Part shown: one piece after another, positions 34,724 to 43,190 of the stretch
Numbering within the stretch: position 1 is the stretch's first letter
Layout of the letters: each line of letters begins with the position of its first letter
Source of the DNA: DASSFG01 sp035550375
Lineage (GTDB): Bacteria; Planctomycetota; Planctomycetia; Pirellulales; JAICIG01
Direction of reading: 5' to 3'
Length of the DNA: 64,000 nt
Assembly: GCA_035550375.1 (NCBI GenBank)
Contig: DASZPH010000093.1
Coordinates: 1-64,000, forward strand
Translations under genes and position numbers: made by a program
The notes under the pieces: generated by a model
Told to the model about the DNA's origin: nothing
Seen by the model: only the letters and a program-made list of their open reading frames with translations
The model's database searches: none

Positions 34724-36328
34724 TCACGGCGCGGCGGACAATGCCTTGGCCACGTCGGTGCGGTAGGCGGCGAGCGCGGGCAGATAACCGACGAGCGACG
34801 CCAGCACGAGCAGGCTTGGCAAGAGCGCGGCTTCCCAGATCGAAAACTGCCAGCCGCTCATAGCGAAACCCGTGTGGGCCATCACCCAGGGGCTCGCCGC
34901 CGCGATCAGCCCGTGGCCGAGGAGCCAGCCAGCCGCGCCGCCCCCGAGGGAGAGCAGGATCGATTCCAGCAAGATGATGCTCAACACCGTCGAACGGCGC
35001 GCCCCCAACGATCGCATCACCGCGATGTCGCGCCGACGGTCGCTCATCGAGTTGTAGATGCTCACCATGATGCCGATGCCGGCCACAATCACGATCAGCA
35101 CCGACAGGGCCAAGAGCAAGAGCCGCAAGTTGCCCACGATCATGTCTAGAAGCACTGCAATCTCCGCTCCCGGCAGCACGGCCTGCGCTTCGTTCCCCTT
35201 GTTGATCATCCGCCGCAACGTCATCGAGGCCATCAGATTCGTCGCAGAGCTGCGCACGAGAATAGCCGTCACCTCGCGCTGCGATTCGGGCAGGGGCGTG
35301 TGAGCATGCCCGTGTTCGTGCTCGTGCTCATGCGAGGCGGAATGGTCGTGGGCGTCATGATCGTGATCCGCCTCGGCGTGCTCTGAATGTTCGTGCTCGG
35401 CATCGTGTTCATGCTGCGCGTCGTGTTCATGCTCCGCTTCGTCGTGCCCCGCGTGCTGGTGGTCGGATTCATGCTCATCCTCATGAGAGTGCTCGCCCGC
35501 GTGCTCTTCGTGTTTGTCGGCATGCTCCTCATGTTCGCCAGCGTGATCATCATGCGACGCTTCATCGTGCATCGCTTCGTCATGATGTTCGTGATGCTCG
35601 TCGCCGTGTTCTTCGTGCTCCTTGCCTTCGGCGTCATGCCCGTGACCCTCACCCTGTTCTTCCTCCTTGGCGTGGCCTCGGAGCAGATAGAAACCCTCCA
35701 TGTTGATGAACAAGGCGCGATCGTTGGGCGTGCCGGTCGGCTTGAGGATGCCCACCACCTTGAAGGCGTCGTGCTTGTGCCCCCCTTCCGCCTCGATGCC
35801 GTGAGACGGTTGGAAGGTATCGCCCACTTTGAGGCCGCTGGTGCTCGCTACAACCGAGCCGATCACCCCCTCAAAAAAATTTTCCTGCTTGAAATTCCGG
35901 CCGTCCGCGAACTCGTACTTCTGGTACGGCTCCCACACCTCGAACATGGCGGGCGTCGTGCCCACGACGCGGAACTGCTCGTAGCTGTCGCCCAGGCAGA
36001 CGGGCACGGCTACGTCGACGAGCGAAGCGTACTTGCCGGGATGGTCGCCGTCTTTGAGGAATTCCTTGTAGAGGGTGTAGGGCAGGTTTTCGACCGGCTG
36101 GCTGAGGTGGTAGACCGTGTTCAGCACGAGCTGCAGGCGGCCGCCCTTGGTCGCCCCGACGATCATGTCGTAGCCCTGGCTGCTCTGGCGGAAGAAGCGG
36201 TCGACCACCGAGTGGATGACCAGCACGGTCACCACCAGCGCCACCCCCAGCGCCATCGATACGCCAGTCAGGCACGAAGCCAGGGCCCGCTGTTCGATGC
36301 TTCGCCACGCGATCTTCCAGAGACTCAT
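34724..36328 (-). CDS. MacB/LolC-like ABC permease with a histidine-rich extracytoplasmic segment
   Basis: 534 residues from the ATG at 36328, which overlaps the ATPase stop (ATGA). The order is a first membrane segment (about 18-40), a MacB periplasmic core domain (about 45-215), a region of about 125 residues (219-343) with roughly 39 histidines mixed with Glu, Asp and Ala, and then the FtsX domain with three membrane segments (about 385-530). The FtsX string SMSDRRRDIAVMRSLGARR is canonical. The His-rich part should face the periplasm and could bind zinc, nickel or copper. It is low-complexity and may vary in length. Confidence 0.9.
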   Translation of the reverse strand: MSLWKIAWRSIEQRALASCLTGVSMALGVALVVTVLVIHSVVDRFFRQSSQGYDMIVGATKGGRLQLVLNTVYHLSQPVENLPYTLYKEFLKDGDHPGKYASLVDVAVPVCLGDSYEQFRVVGTTPAMFEVWEPYQKYEFADGRNFKQENFFEGVIGSVVASTSGLKVGDTFQPSHGIEAEGGHKHDAFKVVGILKPTGTPNDRALFINMEGFYLLRGHAKEEEQGEGHGHDAEGKEHEEHGDEHHEHHDEAMHDEASHDDHAGEHEEHADKHEEHAGEHSHEDEHESDHQHAGHDEAEHEHDAQHEHDAEHEHSEHAEADHDHDAHDHSASHEHEHEHGHAHTPLPESQREVTAILVRSSATNLMASMTLRRMINKGNEAQAVLPGAEIAVLLDMIVGNLRLLLLALSVLIVIVAGIGIMVSIYNSMSDRRRDIAVMRSLGARRSTVLSIILLESILLSLGGGAAGWLLGHGLIAAASPWVMAHTGFAMSGWQFSIWEAALLPSLLVLASLVGYLPALAAYRTDVAKALSAAP

Positions 36329-36996
36329 GCCGCGGCCACCGCCTGGTTGAATTCCTCTAACCTTTCCACGCGCGAAAACTGCGCCGCCACTTCGGGTGTG
36401 TGCGTCACCAGCACCAGCGCCACCTTCTCCTCGGCACACGTCTGGCGGATCAAATCGACGATCTGCTGCTGGTTTCGGGAGTCGACGTTGGCCGTGGGCT
36501 CGTCGGCCAGCAGCAGCTTGGGCCGATTGGCCAGCGCCCGAGCCACCGCCACCCTCTGCTGCTCGCCGACCGAAAGCATGGCCGGCTTATGGCTCAACCG
36601 ATGCCCCAGCCCGACGCGATTGAGCAGGGAAGCTGCGCGGTCCCGGTCGGCCCGTCCGCGGGCAAACGTCATCCCAAGTAAGACATTCTCCAAGGCGGAG
36701 AAGCCGGGCAAGAGGTTAAACGTCTGAAACACGTAGCCGAGGTTATCTGCCCGAAATCGGTCCCGGCCAGCCTCGGGCAAACTGACGATGTCGCAACCGT
36801 TGATTTCGACACGGCCGCGGTCCGGACGGCTGATCCCCGCGATGACGTGCAAAAGAGTCGTCTTGCCGCAGCCGCTGCGTCCGACGAGCACCATCTGCTC
36901 CGCCGCGGAGACCTCAAAGTGCGGGATATCCAGGATCGGCAACGGCGTGCCGTCCGGCTCCACAAATGACTTATGTACGTCGGTCAAACGCAGCAT
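36325..36996 (-). CDS. LolD/MacB-type ABC ATP-binding protein
   Basis: 223 residues from the ATG at 36996 (MLRLTDVHKSFVEPDGTPLP). Walker A is GRSGCGKTT. The signature is LSVGEQQRVAVARAL, one residue off LSGGQ. Walker B is LLLADEPTANVD, with the H-loop in LVTHTPEVA. The size and the family match LolD/MacB, which act with FtsX-type permeases as mechanotransmitters rather than classical importers. It is translationally coupled to the His-rich permease. The longer upstream frame is not protein-like. Confidence 0.93.
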   Translation of the reverse strand: MLRLTDVHKSFVEPDGTPLPILDIPHFEVSAAEQMVLVGRSGCGKTTLLHVIAGISRPDRGRVEINGCDIVSLPEAGRDRFRADNLGYVFQTFNLLPGFSALENVLLGMTFARGRADRDRAASLLNRVGLGHRLSHKPAMLSVGEQQRVAVARALANRPKLLLADEPTANVDSRNQQQIVDLIRQTCAEEKVALVLVTHTPEVAAQFSRVERLEEFNQAVAAA

Positions 36997-37144
36997 GAGA
37001 TTTTTGTCGGCGGCATCGACGGCACAATGGATTGGGCGATGTTTTACGTCATTTCGCTGCCGTTTTCCAGCCTCCTCTTGACGCCGGAGCCGAGTACGGC
37101 AAGTAATTGGTACGCGTGCGACCGCGGATCGGTTCGCTTGGACG

Positions 37145-38143
37145 ATGGAGTCACCCTTAATCATGACCGCAAACGCTCCCAAACTTCGCATTGGACTGAT
37201 CGGCTGCGGCGTCGTCGGACGCCGGCATGCTGAAATACTGCGCGGCGACGACCGGGTTGAGATCGCTGTCTGCTGCGATCCGTCGCCGGAAGCAGCCCGT
37301 CTGGTGCGCGACGAGTTCGCCCCGGACGCGACCATCGAAAACGTGCCGTCCCGCGCCTTATCCGGCCAAAAGCTCGAGGCGGCGATCATCTGTTCACCCA
37401 CTCCCGCCCACCACGAACACTGCTGCCGGGCCTTTGAGCTCGGTCTGGACGTGCTTTGCGAGAAACCGCTGGCCAATCATCGGGACGACATCGTCGATCT
37501 CATCGCCCGATCGAACCGCAGCGGGCGGTTGCTGGTGGTCAGCTATCAGCGCCGTTATCGAGCGCCGTATGCCACCGCAAGACGCGAGCTAACCGATCGG
37601 GCAGAGTGGTACGGGCCGCTCAAACAGGTTCACGTCTACGTTTGCGAGCGCTGGCAGCAGACAATTGACGGAACCTGGCGCGACGATCCGCGGGTCGGTG
37701 CAGGTTACTTCGGCGACGCGGGGAGCCACCAGATCGACGTCGTCAACTTTATCACCGGCGAAGGACCGTCGTCCGTTTTTGCCCAGAGCGAGAAGCGCGG
37801 CAGCCAGGTCGAGATCACCACCCAGGTCATGGCCCGCTTGACCAACGGAGCCGGGCTCTTCGCCCATTTTGTGGGCGACGCCAATCACTGGCGGGAAGAC
37901 ATTTACTTTCACTGCCGCGACGCCGACCTCTTGCTGCGCAACGAGAAGCTCTATCGCGCCAAGGAGAACCAAGTTGAGGAGGTCGTCGAACTCGTGCCGG
38001 AAAGCACGCCCGACCGGGCCTTCGTCGACGCGCTTATCGAGGGCGCGCCCATCGTCTCTCCGCCAGAGATTGCGCTGCCGATGCACGACTGGACCGAAGC
38101 CGTCTTGCGCTCCAGCCGCACGGGCCGATGGGTCGAACTGTAG
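37145..38143 (+). CDS. Gfo/Idh/MocA-family oxidoreductase
   Basis: A 332-residue NAD(P)-dependent dehydrogenase. The Rossmann motif is IGLIGCGVVGRRHAEIL, and the catalytic EKP lies in LCEKPLANH. The C-terminal alpha/beta domain contains GDAGSHQIDVVNF. Planctomycetes carry many paralogues acting on sugars or inositols, and the substrate is not predictable. The ATG at 37163 (MTANAPKLRIG) is a possible alternative start. The upstream ABC operon runs the other way. Confidence 0.9.
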   Translation: MESPLIMTANAPKLRIGLIGCGVVGRRHAEILRGDDRVEIAVCCDPSPEAARLVRDEFAPDATIENVPSRALSGQKLEAAIICSPTPAHHEHCCRAFELGLDVLCEKPLANHRDDIVDLIARSNRSGRLLVVSYQRRYRAPYATARRELTDRAEWYGPLKQVHVYVCERWQQTIDGTWRDDPRVGAGYFGDAGSHQIDVVNFITGEGPSSVFAQSEKRGSQVEITTQVMARLTNGAGLFAHFVGDANHWREDIYFHCRDADLLLRNEKLYRAKENQVEEVVELVPESTPDRAFVDALIEGAPIVSPPEIALPMHDWTEAVLRSSRTGRWVEL

Positions 38144-38220
38144 CCTCGCCCCGACTGGGCCGATATTCTATTGTTCCGGCGGCGGTGACCGATCCGAGTG
38201 CCATGCCAGGGACCCCGGCG

Positions 38221-39693
38221 ATGACTCGACGCAGTAGCTTTGTTGTTCCCCAGCACCCGCGTGTCTGCCGGCGAACCGCGATTCAGGCGGGAGCGATCGG
38301 CTTGGTAGGATTGGGCAGCAACCATCTGGGGGCGCTACGGGCCGCGTCCCCCGCGGGCGGCCCGAAACCGAAGGCCCAGGCCTGCATCTACATCTTCCTC
38401 TCTGGCGGATTGGCCCAGCACGAGAGCTTCGATTTGAAGCCGGCAGCCCCGGCCGAAATTCGGGGTGAGTTCAATCCCATCGCCACGGCCTCGCCGGGCA
38501 TCGAGATTTGCGAACACCTGCCGCGGCTGGCGGCTCGGAGCGAGCGCTGGGCGCTCGTGCGGTCGCTGAGCCACTGGTCGAACTCGCACACCGACGGGCA
38601 CTTTATGATGCTTACGGGACGGTCCGACTTGCCGCCCGGGTTCGGGTTCACGAGCGAGCCCAAGGCGACCGATTGGCCGTCGATTGCGTCGACGGCCGGG
38701 TACAACACCCCGCCGCGCAGCGATAACCTGCCGCCTGCCGTCGTGCTGCCTGAACGGCTGGTACATTGGTCGGGCCGCGTGTTGCCGGGCGCCTACGCGG
38801 GTCAGATGGGCCGCCAGCGCGAACCCTGGTTCGTCGAGGCTTCGCCCTACGGCAATCCTTTTTGGCGCGGCGCCTATCCCGAATACACGTTCGCCAACGA
38901 AACCAAGAAGCCGCCGGCGACGCCTGACGACCGGGTCTATCAGGCCCCGAACCTGAGCTTGCCGCACGGCTTTTCGGCGGACCGCTTCGCGAACCGGCTG
39001 GCGATGCTGGACGACATCGACCGGCAGCGGGCCCATCTGGAGCGGGCGGCCGAGATCGAGAAGTTTGATACTTATCGCCAGAGCGCGATTTCTCTGTTGG
39101 CCGATCCACACGTGCGGAGGGCCATCGACGTGACCCGCGCCGAACCGGAAATCCAGGAGCGTTACGGCCGCAACAGCTTCGGCTGGTCGCTGTTGATGGC
39201 CTACCGGCTTGTCGAGGCGGGCGTGAACCTGGTGCAGGTGAATCTGGGTAACAACGAGACGTGGGACACTCACGGCGACGCCTTCCCGCGGCTCAAGGAC
39301 AAGCTCTTCCCTCCCACCGACCGGGCACTTGCGGCCCTGCTCGACGACCTCGCGGCCAGCGGCCTGCTGTCGAGCACGCTCGTGGTCCTGGCCGGCGAGT
39401 TCGGCCGCACGCCCAAGATTTCAACCTTGCCGCAGTCGTTTGCAGGCCCCGGCCGCGACCACTGGGGCGCGGTGCAGACGGTCTTCTTTGCCGGCGGCGG
39501 GGTGCGCGGCGGAACCGTGGTCGGTTCTTCGGACAAGGACGGGGCCTATCCCGCCAGCGCCAAGCAGAAGCCGGAGAACATGGCAGCCACGATCTATCAT
39601 CTGCTCGGCATCCCTTCCACCGCCTTCTGGCACGACGACCTTTCGCGTCCGCACCCGATCTACCACGGCGAGCCGATCGCGGGATTGCTGTAG
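38221..39693 (+). CDS. DUF1501 secreted protein (first copy)
   Basis: 490 residues from the ATG at 38221, which has AGGG nine bases upstream. Earlier in-frame ATGs at 38203 and 38128 are possible. A Tat-like twin-arginine region (CRRTAIQAGAIGLVG) lies near residue 18. Family landmarks are CIYIFLSGGLAQHESFDLKP, SHWSNSHTDGHFMMLTG, NETWDTHGDAF and GEFGRTPKI. DUF1501 belongs to the alkaline-phosphatase/sulfatase-like fold group, usually with a DUF1549/DUF1553 partner. None is adjacent here. Confidence 0.92.
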   Translation: MTRRSSFVVPQHPRVCRRTAIQAGAIGLVGLGSNHLGALRAASPAGGPKPKAQACIYIFLSGGLAQHESFDLKPAAPAEIRGEFNPIATASPGIEICEHLPRLAARSERWALVRSLSHWSNSHTDGHFMMLTGRSDLPPGFGFTSEPKATDWPSIASTAGYNTPPRSDNLPPAVVLPERLVHWSGRVLPGAYAGQMGRQREPWFVEASPYGNPFWRGAYPEYTFANETKKPPATPDDRVYQAPNLSLPHGFSADRFANRLAMLDDIDRQRAHLERAAEIEKFDTYRQSAISLLADPHVRRAIDVTRAEPEIQERYGRNSFGWSLLMAYRLVEAGVNLVQVNLGNNETWDTHGDAFPRLKDKLFPPTDRALAALLDDLAASGLLSSTLVVLAGEFGRTPKISTLPQSFAGPGRDHWGAVQTVFFAGGGVRGGTVVGSSDKDGAYPASAKQKPENMAATIYHLLGIPSTAFWHDDLSRPHPIYHGEPIAGLL

Positions 39694-39744
39694 GGATAGC
39701 AGTAGGGTGGTGGCTCAAAAGTGCGTGCTTCCATGTGGGGGGGG

Positions 39745-40248
39745 CTAGAGTTCGCCTCTCTCTTGGGCGGTCAGGCCGCAGGCGCGGGCGAAGGCATTGA
39801 GAATCTGCTGACTTTTCGCATAAGCCGTCTCGAAATCAGGAAACCTCATAGACGGCTGGGCACCCTGATGGGCTATGATGTGCCGCCCTGTCACGATCGA
39901 GTCCCATTGTGTTTGGGGCACCGAATTCGCAACCTCAGCCACAAACTTCGCCTTACACGGCTTGCCGAAACGCCCCAGAATTTCCCCAAGATCGCGGACA
40001 TAAATCTTTCCCAGCCGGCGTTCATTCTTCTTGTTTCTTAGGTAGGAGCTTGTGAAGGCGTGTAACTCCCTGTCGGGTCCGATCCTGGCAACCCGCTTTT
40101 CTACGATCTTCTGTACGATCTCCTCGTACTGCGCGTAGGTAATGATGAGCAGGTATGAGACTAGGTAGGATTCGAGTTCTGGAGGCGGAGCTTTACCCAG
40201 CATAGCCTTGCAAGACTTTATCGCGTCTTCCACTCTTGCAAAATGCAT
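39745..40248 (-). CDS. HEPN-domain protein with R-x4-H motif, partner of DUF262 protein
   Basis: A 167-residue all-helical protein. The HEPN ribonuclease motif R-x4-6-H is visible as R122 to H127 in GRHIIAHQGA. The segment ITYAQYEEIVQKIVEKRV (about 36-53) fits the first long helices. It resembles the RiboL-PSP-HEPN or MAE_28990-type HEPN proteins that I recall as neighbours of DUF262 genes. It starts 15 bp after the DUF262 stop on the same strand, so the two are surely one operon. A role as RNA-cleaving effector or toxin is inferred from the motif. No experiment is implied. Confidence 0.75.
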   Translation of the reverse strand: MHFARVEDAIKSCKAMLGKAPPPELESYLVSYLLIITYAQYEEIVQKIVEKRVARIGPDRELHAFTSSYLRNKKNERRLGKIYVRDLGEILGRFGKPCKAKFVAEVANSVPQTQWDSIVTGRHIIAHQGAQPSMRFPDFETAYAKSQQILNAFARACGLTAQERGEL

Positions 40249-40263
40249 TCGTGTGCCAACTCA

Positions 40264-41412
40264 CTAGGCGCCAAACAGAATCTTCTTTGCGCGTCGGATT
40301 CTTCGTTTCACGGACTGGGTATTCGTAGTGGCAGCCGTCGTGCTGTCAAAGAACACTTTGTCTCTCTTCAGCCGTTGAAACCGTCGCTTAATGTCATCGG
40401 GGATGCGCCCTTTATGCGCGGCGAACGCCAAGAACACGGCATCAAACACGGCCGCATTAAGGCCGGCCTTGATGTGAAATGGTTTTGCTCCCAGGCTGTC
40501 ATGGACAGCATCTACTGTCCTTTGGAAAAGATCACGATGCGACTCGATTGTCGGCTTGTCGGGACGACGCATGTCTTCCATGTAGTCCGACAAAAAATCT
40601 TTCAGAGGTCTCTTGTATGCAGACATGGAATCGTGCATCGCAAAGAACCGCAGGATTAGCTCGACATCGCGAAGTCTGGCATCAGCCTTTGGCCTTCCGA
40701 CAATTTTCCGCCACTTTGTCACGTTCTGACGCCATTCGATCGGCACTTTCGATCTCGCGGACGGAGGCGTGTTTAGCCTAATCAACAATTCGTTGAACGA
40801 TCCGTGAAAAATGCAATTGCGAATCTCTTGTCCGACGAGCGATGTTCCGCCGGTATTGAGCCGTTCAAAGACGTGGTAGATGCCGCTGCGACCTTTCGGC
40901 TTTAGCTGCTTTATTACGAACGAACGAAGTACGGAGTTATTCAGGCGCCTAAAGGCCGCCAAATCGGTCGCCTCCAGATCGGCGTATGTCTTATTCGAGT
41001 ACGGACTGTTCTCGTCAATTTGCAACTTAAACTCAATATCTGTCGGCTCTGCCGGGTCTCCGATAAGTCCCTTAAAGAACGAGGCGATGCTTTTTAGTCG
41101 TTGCTGGCCGTCGACAACCAATAATTTGTCGTCTGAGTCTGAGAAAAGAAAAATAGGCGGTACGGGGATGCCAAGCAGAAATGACTCAATGAGCCTACTT
41201 GACTGCTTGGGCTTCCAGATAAATTTTCTTTGAAACTTCGGTACTACAATGTCACCCCTGGCCATCTTCTCATTAAGAATCTCCAGCGTGAAATCGGCGG
41301 GATAGGTGACGATTTCAAACGACCCCGGAGAGCTTTCCTGATCCTCGACTTCGCTTCCAATTGCGGCCCTGAAATCAGAATCTTCGGTGTCGTCGGGTGA
41401 CGATTGCGTCAT
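40264..41412 (-). CDS. DUF262 (GmrS/ParB-like) protein
   Basis: 382 residues from the ATG at 41412, which has AAAGAG upstream. The DUF262 domain covers about 40-220, with VPKFQRKFIWKPKQSSRLIE and the nucleotide-handling motif DGQQR at residues 101-105. The C-terminal half is helical. It lacks the DUF1524 HNH nuclease of GmrSD type IV restriction enzymes, so nuclease activity, if any, must come from the HEPN partner. Sampled lines of the gene are about 50-57% GC against roughly 65% in flanking genes, which suggests transfer. Confidence 0.85.
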   Translation of the reverse strand: MTQSSPDDTEDSDFRAAIGSEVEDQESSPGSFEIVTYPADFTLEILNEKMARGDIVVPKFQRKFIWKPKQSSRLIESFLLGIPVPPIFLFSDSDDKLLVVDGQQRLKSIASFFKGLIGDPAEPTDIEFKLQIDENSPYSNKTYADLEATDLAAFRRLNNSVLRSFVIKQLKPKGRSGIYHVFERLNTGGTSLVGQEIRNCIFHGSFNELLIRLNTPPSARSKVPIEWRQNVTKWRKIVGRPKADARLRDVELILRFFAMHDSMSAYKRPLKDFLSDYMEDMRRPDKPTIESHRDLFQRTVDAVHDSLGAKPFHIKAGLNAAVFDAVFLAFAAHKGRIPDDIKRRFQRLKRDKVFFDSTTAATTNTQSVKRRIRRAKKILFGA

Positions 41413-41524
41413 GGTGTCTCTTTCTAGCTGCGAACGTCTTTTTGGCAGCCGTGTCATTGCGGGAATGAGCGTGTATTCATGCTTTCTCATTGGCCGCCCT
41501 CCCAAACGGAACTGACATTCCGGT

Positions 41525-41618
41525 CGGAGGGCGGTCCGCGCCTTGGCGGCGCAGCGGCCTTATATACCGCATTAGGAGCCGGCGAACGCCGGTCGGGTTC
41601 GATTCCCCCTCTCTCCGC
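41525..41618 (+). tRNA. tRNA-like sequence with long variable arm, probably degenerate
   Basis: A 94-nt stretch has a 7-bp acceptor-like pairing (CGGAGGG with CTCTCCG). It has a strong 5-bp variable-arm-like hairpin (CCGGC-GAAC-GCCGG) and the T-loop string GGGTTCGATTCC. The anticodon arm (GCGG/CCGC around a loop with TAT) has a mismatch, the T-stem has only three good pairs, and the D-arm is poor. No CCA is encoded. It looks like a decayed class II (serine-type) tRNA or a mimic. It lies directly between the DUF262 gene and the ribbon-helix-helix gene, so it may mark an integration site. Confidence 0.3.
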
Positions 41619-41620
41619 TC

Positions 41621-41797
41621 TTAGGCTTTGATTTGCCGTTTGGCAGCCGCTAGGAGCGTCTTTCTCGCCCAAGTTGATGTTTTGCCGCCTGCGGCGCGTT
41701 CCAAAAGCTTCAGCTCGTTGGGCGATACCCGAACCTGAAACTGGATTGTGCGCCGGTCGTCTTCGGCCTTCGGTGGCCTTCCACGTTGAGTATCCAT
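41621..41797 (-). CDS. Ribbon-helix-helix-like small protein (58 aa)
   Basis: An ATG at 41797 opens a 58-residue frame beginning MDTQRGRPPKAEDDRRTIQF and continuing QVRVSPNELKLLERAA, ending at TAA. The GRPPK hook followed by a beta-strand and two helices resembles ribbon-helix-helix DNA-binding proteins of plasmid, mobilisation or antitoxin type. It is upstream of, and co-directional with, the DUF262-HEPN pair, separated by the tRNA-like stretch. It could regulate that pair or be part of a mobile element. Identification rests on pattern only. Confidence 0.6.
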   Translation of the reverse strand: MDTQRGRPPKAEDDRRTIQFQVRVSPNELKLLERAAGGKTSTWARKTLLAAAKRQIKA

Positions 41798-41882
41798 GCC
41801 AATAGTGTATCGACAAAAAATTATGGTTCAACCCCCTTGCCAGCCGATTAAATGTCTCTACAATAAATGGCGTGAAAAGAAA

Positions 41883-41911
41883 ACCCCGAAGCGACTGGTA
41901 ATCGCTTCGGG
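41883..41911 (-). terminator. Strong hairpin, possible intrinsic terminator
   Basis: CCCCGAAGCGA and TCGCTTCGGGG form a perfect 11-bp stem with a 7-nt loop. On the minus strand it is followed by TTTTCTTTTC, the pattern of a rho-independent terminator for leftward transcription. It lies between the ribbon-helix-helix gene and the transposase, so it would insulate the leftward operon from read-in across the insertion sequence. Confidence 0.65.
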
Positions 41912-41990
41912 GCGAACAATCCGGCTGGTCGCCAGACTGTCTCTGGTAAAGCAATTCTAGCGACCGGCCCCTGACAAGGGAAACGGCGCT

Positions 41991-43013
41991 ATGATGATCG
42001 CTTGTGCCCACACGGCGCGAAGACGGATGGGAACCAATCGCAACGGCAGCCAGCGCTGGCGTTGCCTCTCGTGCGGCAAGACTTGGACCGAGGCTAGGCC
42101 GCAACCTCTCGGCACGATGACCATTTCGGTAGATGATGCCAAGCTCGCGTTGCGGCTGCTCGCTGAAGGTTCGTCGCTCCGCTCGACGGCCCGCGTGACC
42201 GGCCTTCAGCGAAACACAATCTGCAAGCTCATGGTCTACTTCGGGGAACGCTGCCGCCGATTCCTGGATCAGCGGATGCGCGGCTTGACTCTTGGCCACT
42301 TGGAATTCGATGAGCAGTGGACGTTCGTCCTCAAGAAGCAAGACAAGCTCACGATCGAGCAGCGCGCCAAGTGCCACGACATTGGCGACATCTACCTGTG
42401 GACCTGCATCGACCAACACACGAAGTTGATGCCGTCCTTCCGGATCGGCAAGCGCACTGGGGACAACGCCCGGCGCTTCATGCTCGACGTTGCCGCCCGG
42501 CTCGTCTGGCCAAAGCCCCACGTCTCGGATAGCCATGCCTTCGCGGCTGGCTCCTTCAAGCGGATCGTCCAAATCTCGACCGACGCCTTCGCAGGCTATC
42601 CCGAAGCCGTGGACCTGGCCTTCGGCCCCTACGCAAAGTACGGGATGATAATCAAGGAATATCGCAACGCGAAGATCATCTACACGCCGTCGGAGATAGT
42701 CGGCACGAAGCGAACCGCCCGGCGCGGGATGACCGAGAATGAGAAGTGGTCGATATGCACGAGCCACATTGAACGGCTCAACGGCACCCAACGGCTGTTC
42801 ATGCGGAGGCTCAACCGACTCACGTATTGCTTCAGCAAGAAGCTTCGCAACCTGGAAGCAGCGTTCTCCATGTTTGTCGCCTATTACAACTTCATTTGGC
42901 GAACACGCAAGCCGGGGAAGTCCGGGAAGCAGCGACCCACGGCCGCGATGATGGCCGGCATTGCCGACCACATTTGGACGTTCGACGAACTCTTCGCCGC
43001 TGTGCTGGCATAG
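41991..43013 (+). mobile_element. IS1-like transposase (340 aa)
   Basis: The protein opens with a zinc-ribbon-like region (NGSQRWRCLSCGKTW) and a helix-turn-helix (SLRSTARVTGLQRNTICKLM). The DDE-type core follows: LEFDEQWTF, STDAFAGYPEAV and CTSHIERLNGT supply the acidic residues. The C-terminal part (LTYCFSKKLRNLEAAFSMFV, then AYYNF) is what I recall from transposases annotated as IS1 family in planctomycetes. I could not find convincing terminal inverted repeats or a target duplication, so only the gene is delimited. It is intact and could be active. Confidence 0.8.
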
Positions 43014-43038
43014 CCTATCGTCACGAACGACAATAAAG

Positions 43039-43111
43039 CGCCAGCTTGGTGGTTCCAGTCCAGTTCCCTCTGTTCTGGGCTGAACGTCGGAAGACAGCCA
43101 CCAAGCTGGCG
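43039..43111. repeat. 14-bp perfect inverted repeat after the transposase gene
   Basis: CGCCAGCTTGGTGG (43039-43052) and CCACCAAGCTGGCG (43098-43111) are exact complements separated by 45 bp. They lie 25 bp after the transposase stop. They could be a long RNA stem or paired binding sites. No matching sequence is seen upstream of the transposase, so they are not its terminal repeats. Confidence 0.8.
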
Positions 43112-43142
43112 TTTCGGGCGCGGCCCAGCAAAGGAGGTCCCT

Positions 43143-43190
43143 ATGACCAAACTTTTGACTGTGGCGCGTCCCAATGGTCGGACACGCTAG
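43143..43190 (+). CDS. 15-codon ORF behind a perfect Shine-Dalgarno
   Basis: AAAGGAGGT at 43130-43138, the strongest ribosome-binding site in the window, stands four bases before an ATG. The ORF is MTKLLTVARPNGRTR followed by TAG. It may be a leader peptide or the first codons of a decayed gene. In another frame, codons continue to 43381 ending ARERMAYSRDITSRVGTHF, which could be the displaced remainder. Either way something was once translated here. Confidence 0.4.
   Translation: MTKLLTVARPNGRTR

Noticed and set aside
40264..41412. Complete GmrSD type IV restriction enzyme
   Set aside because: Only the DUF262 (GmrS-like) part is present. No DUF1524 HNH motif is visible in this gene or its neighbour.
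41811..43111. Full insertion sequence with terminal inverted repeats
   Set aside because: The 14-bp inverted repeat lies entirely downstream of the transposase, and the 11-bp hairpin upstream does not match it. Element ends could not be set.
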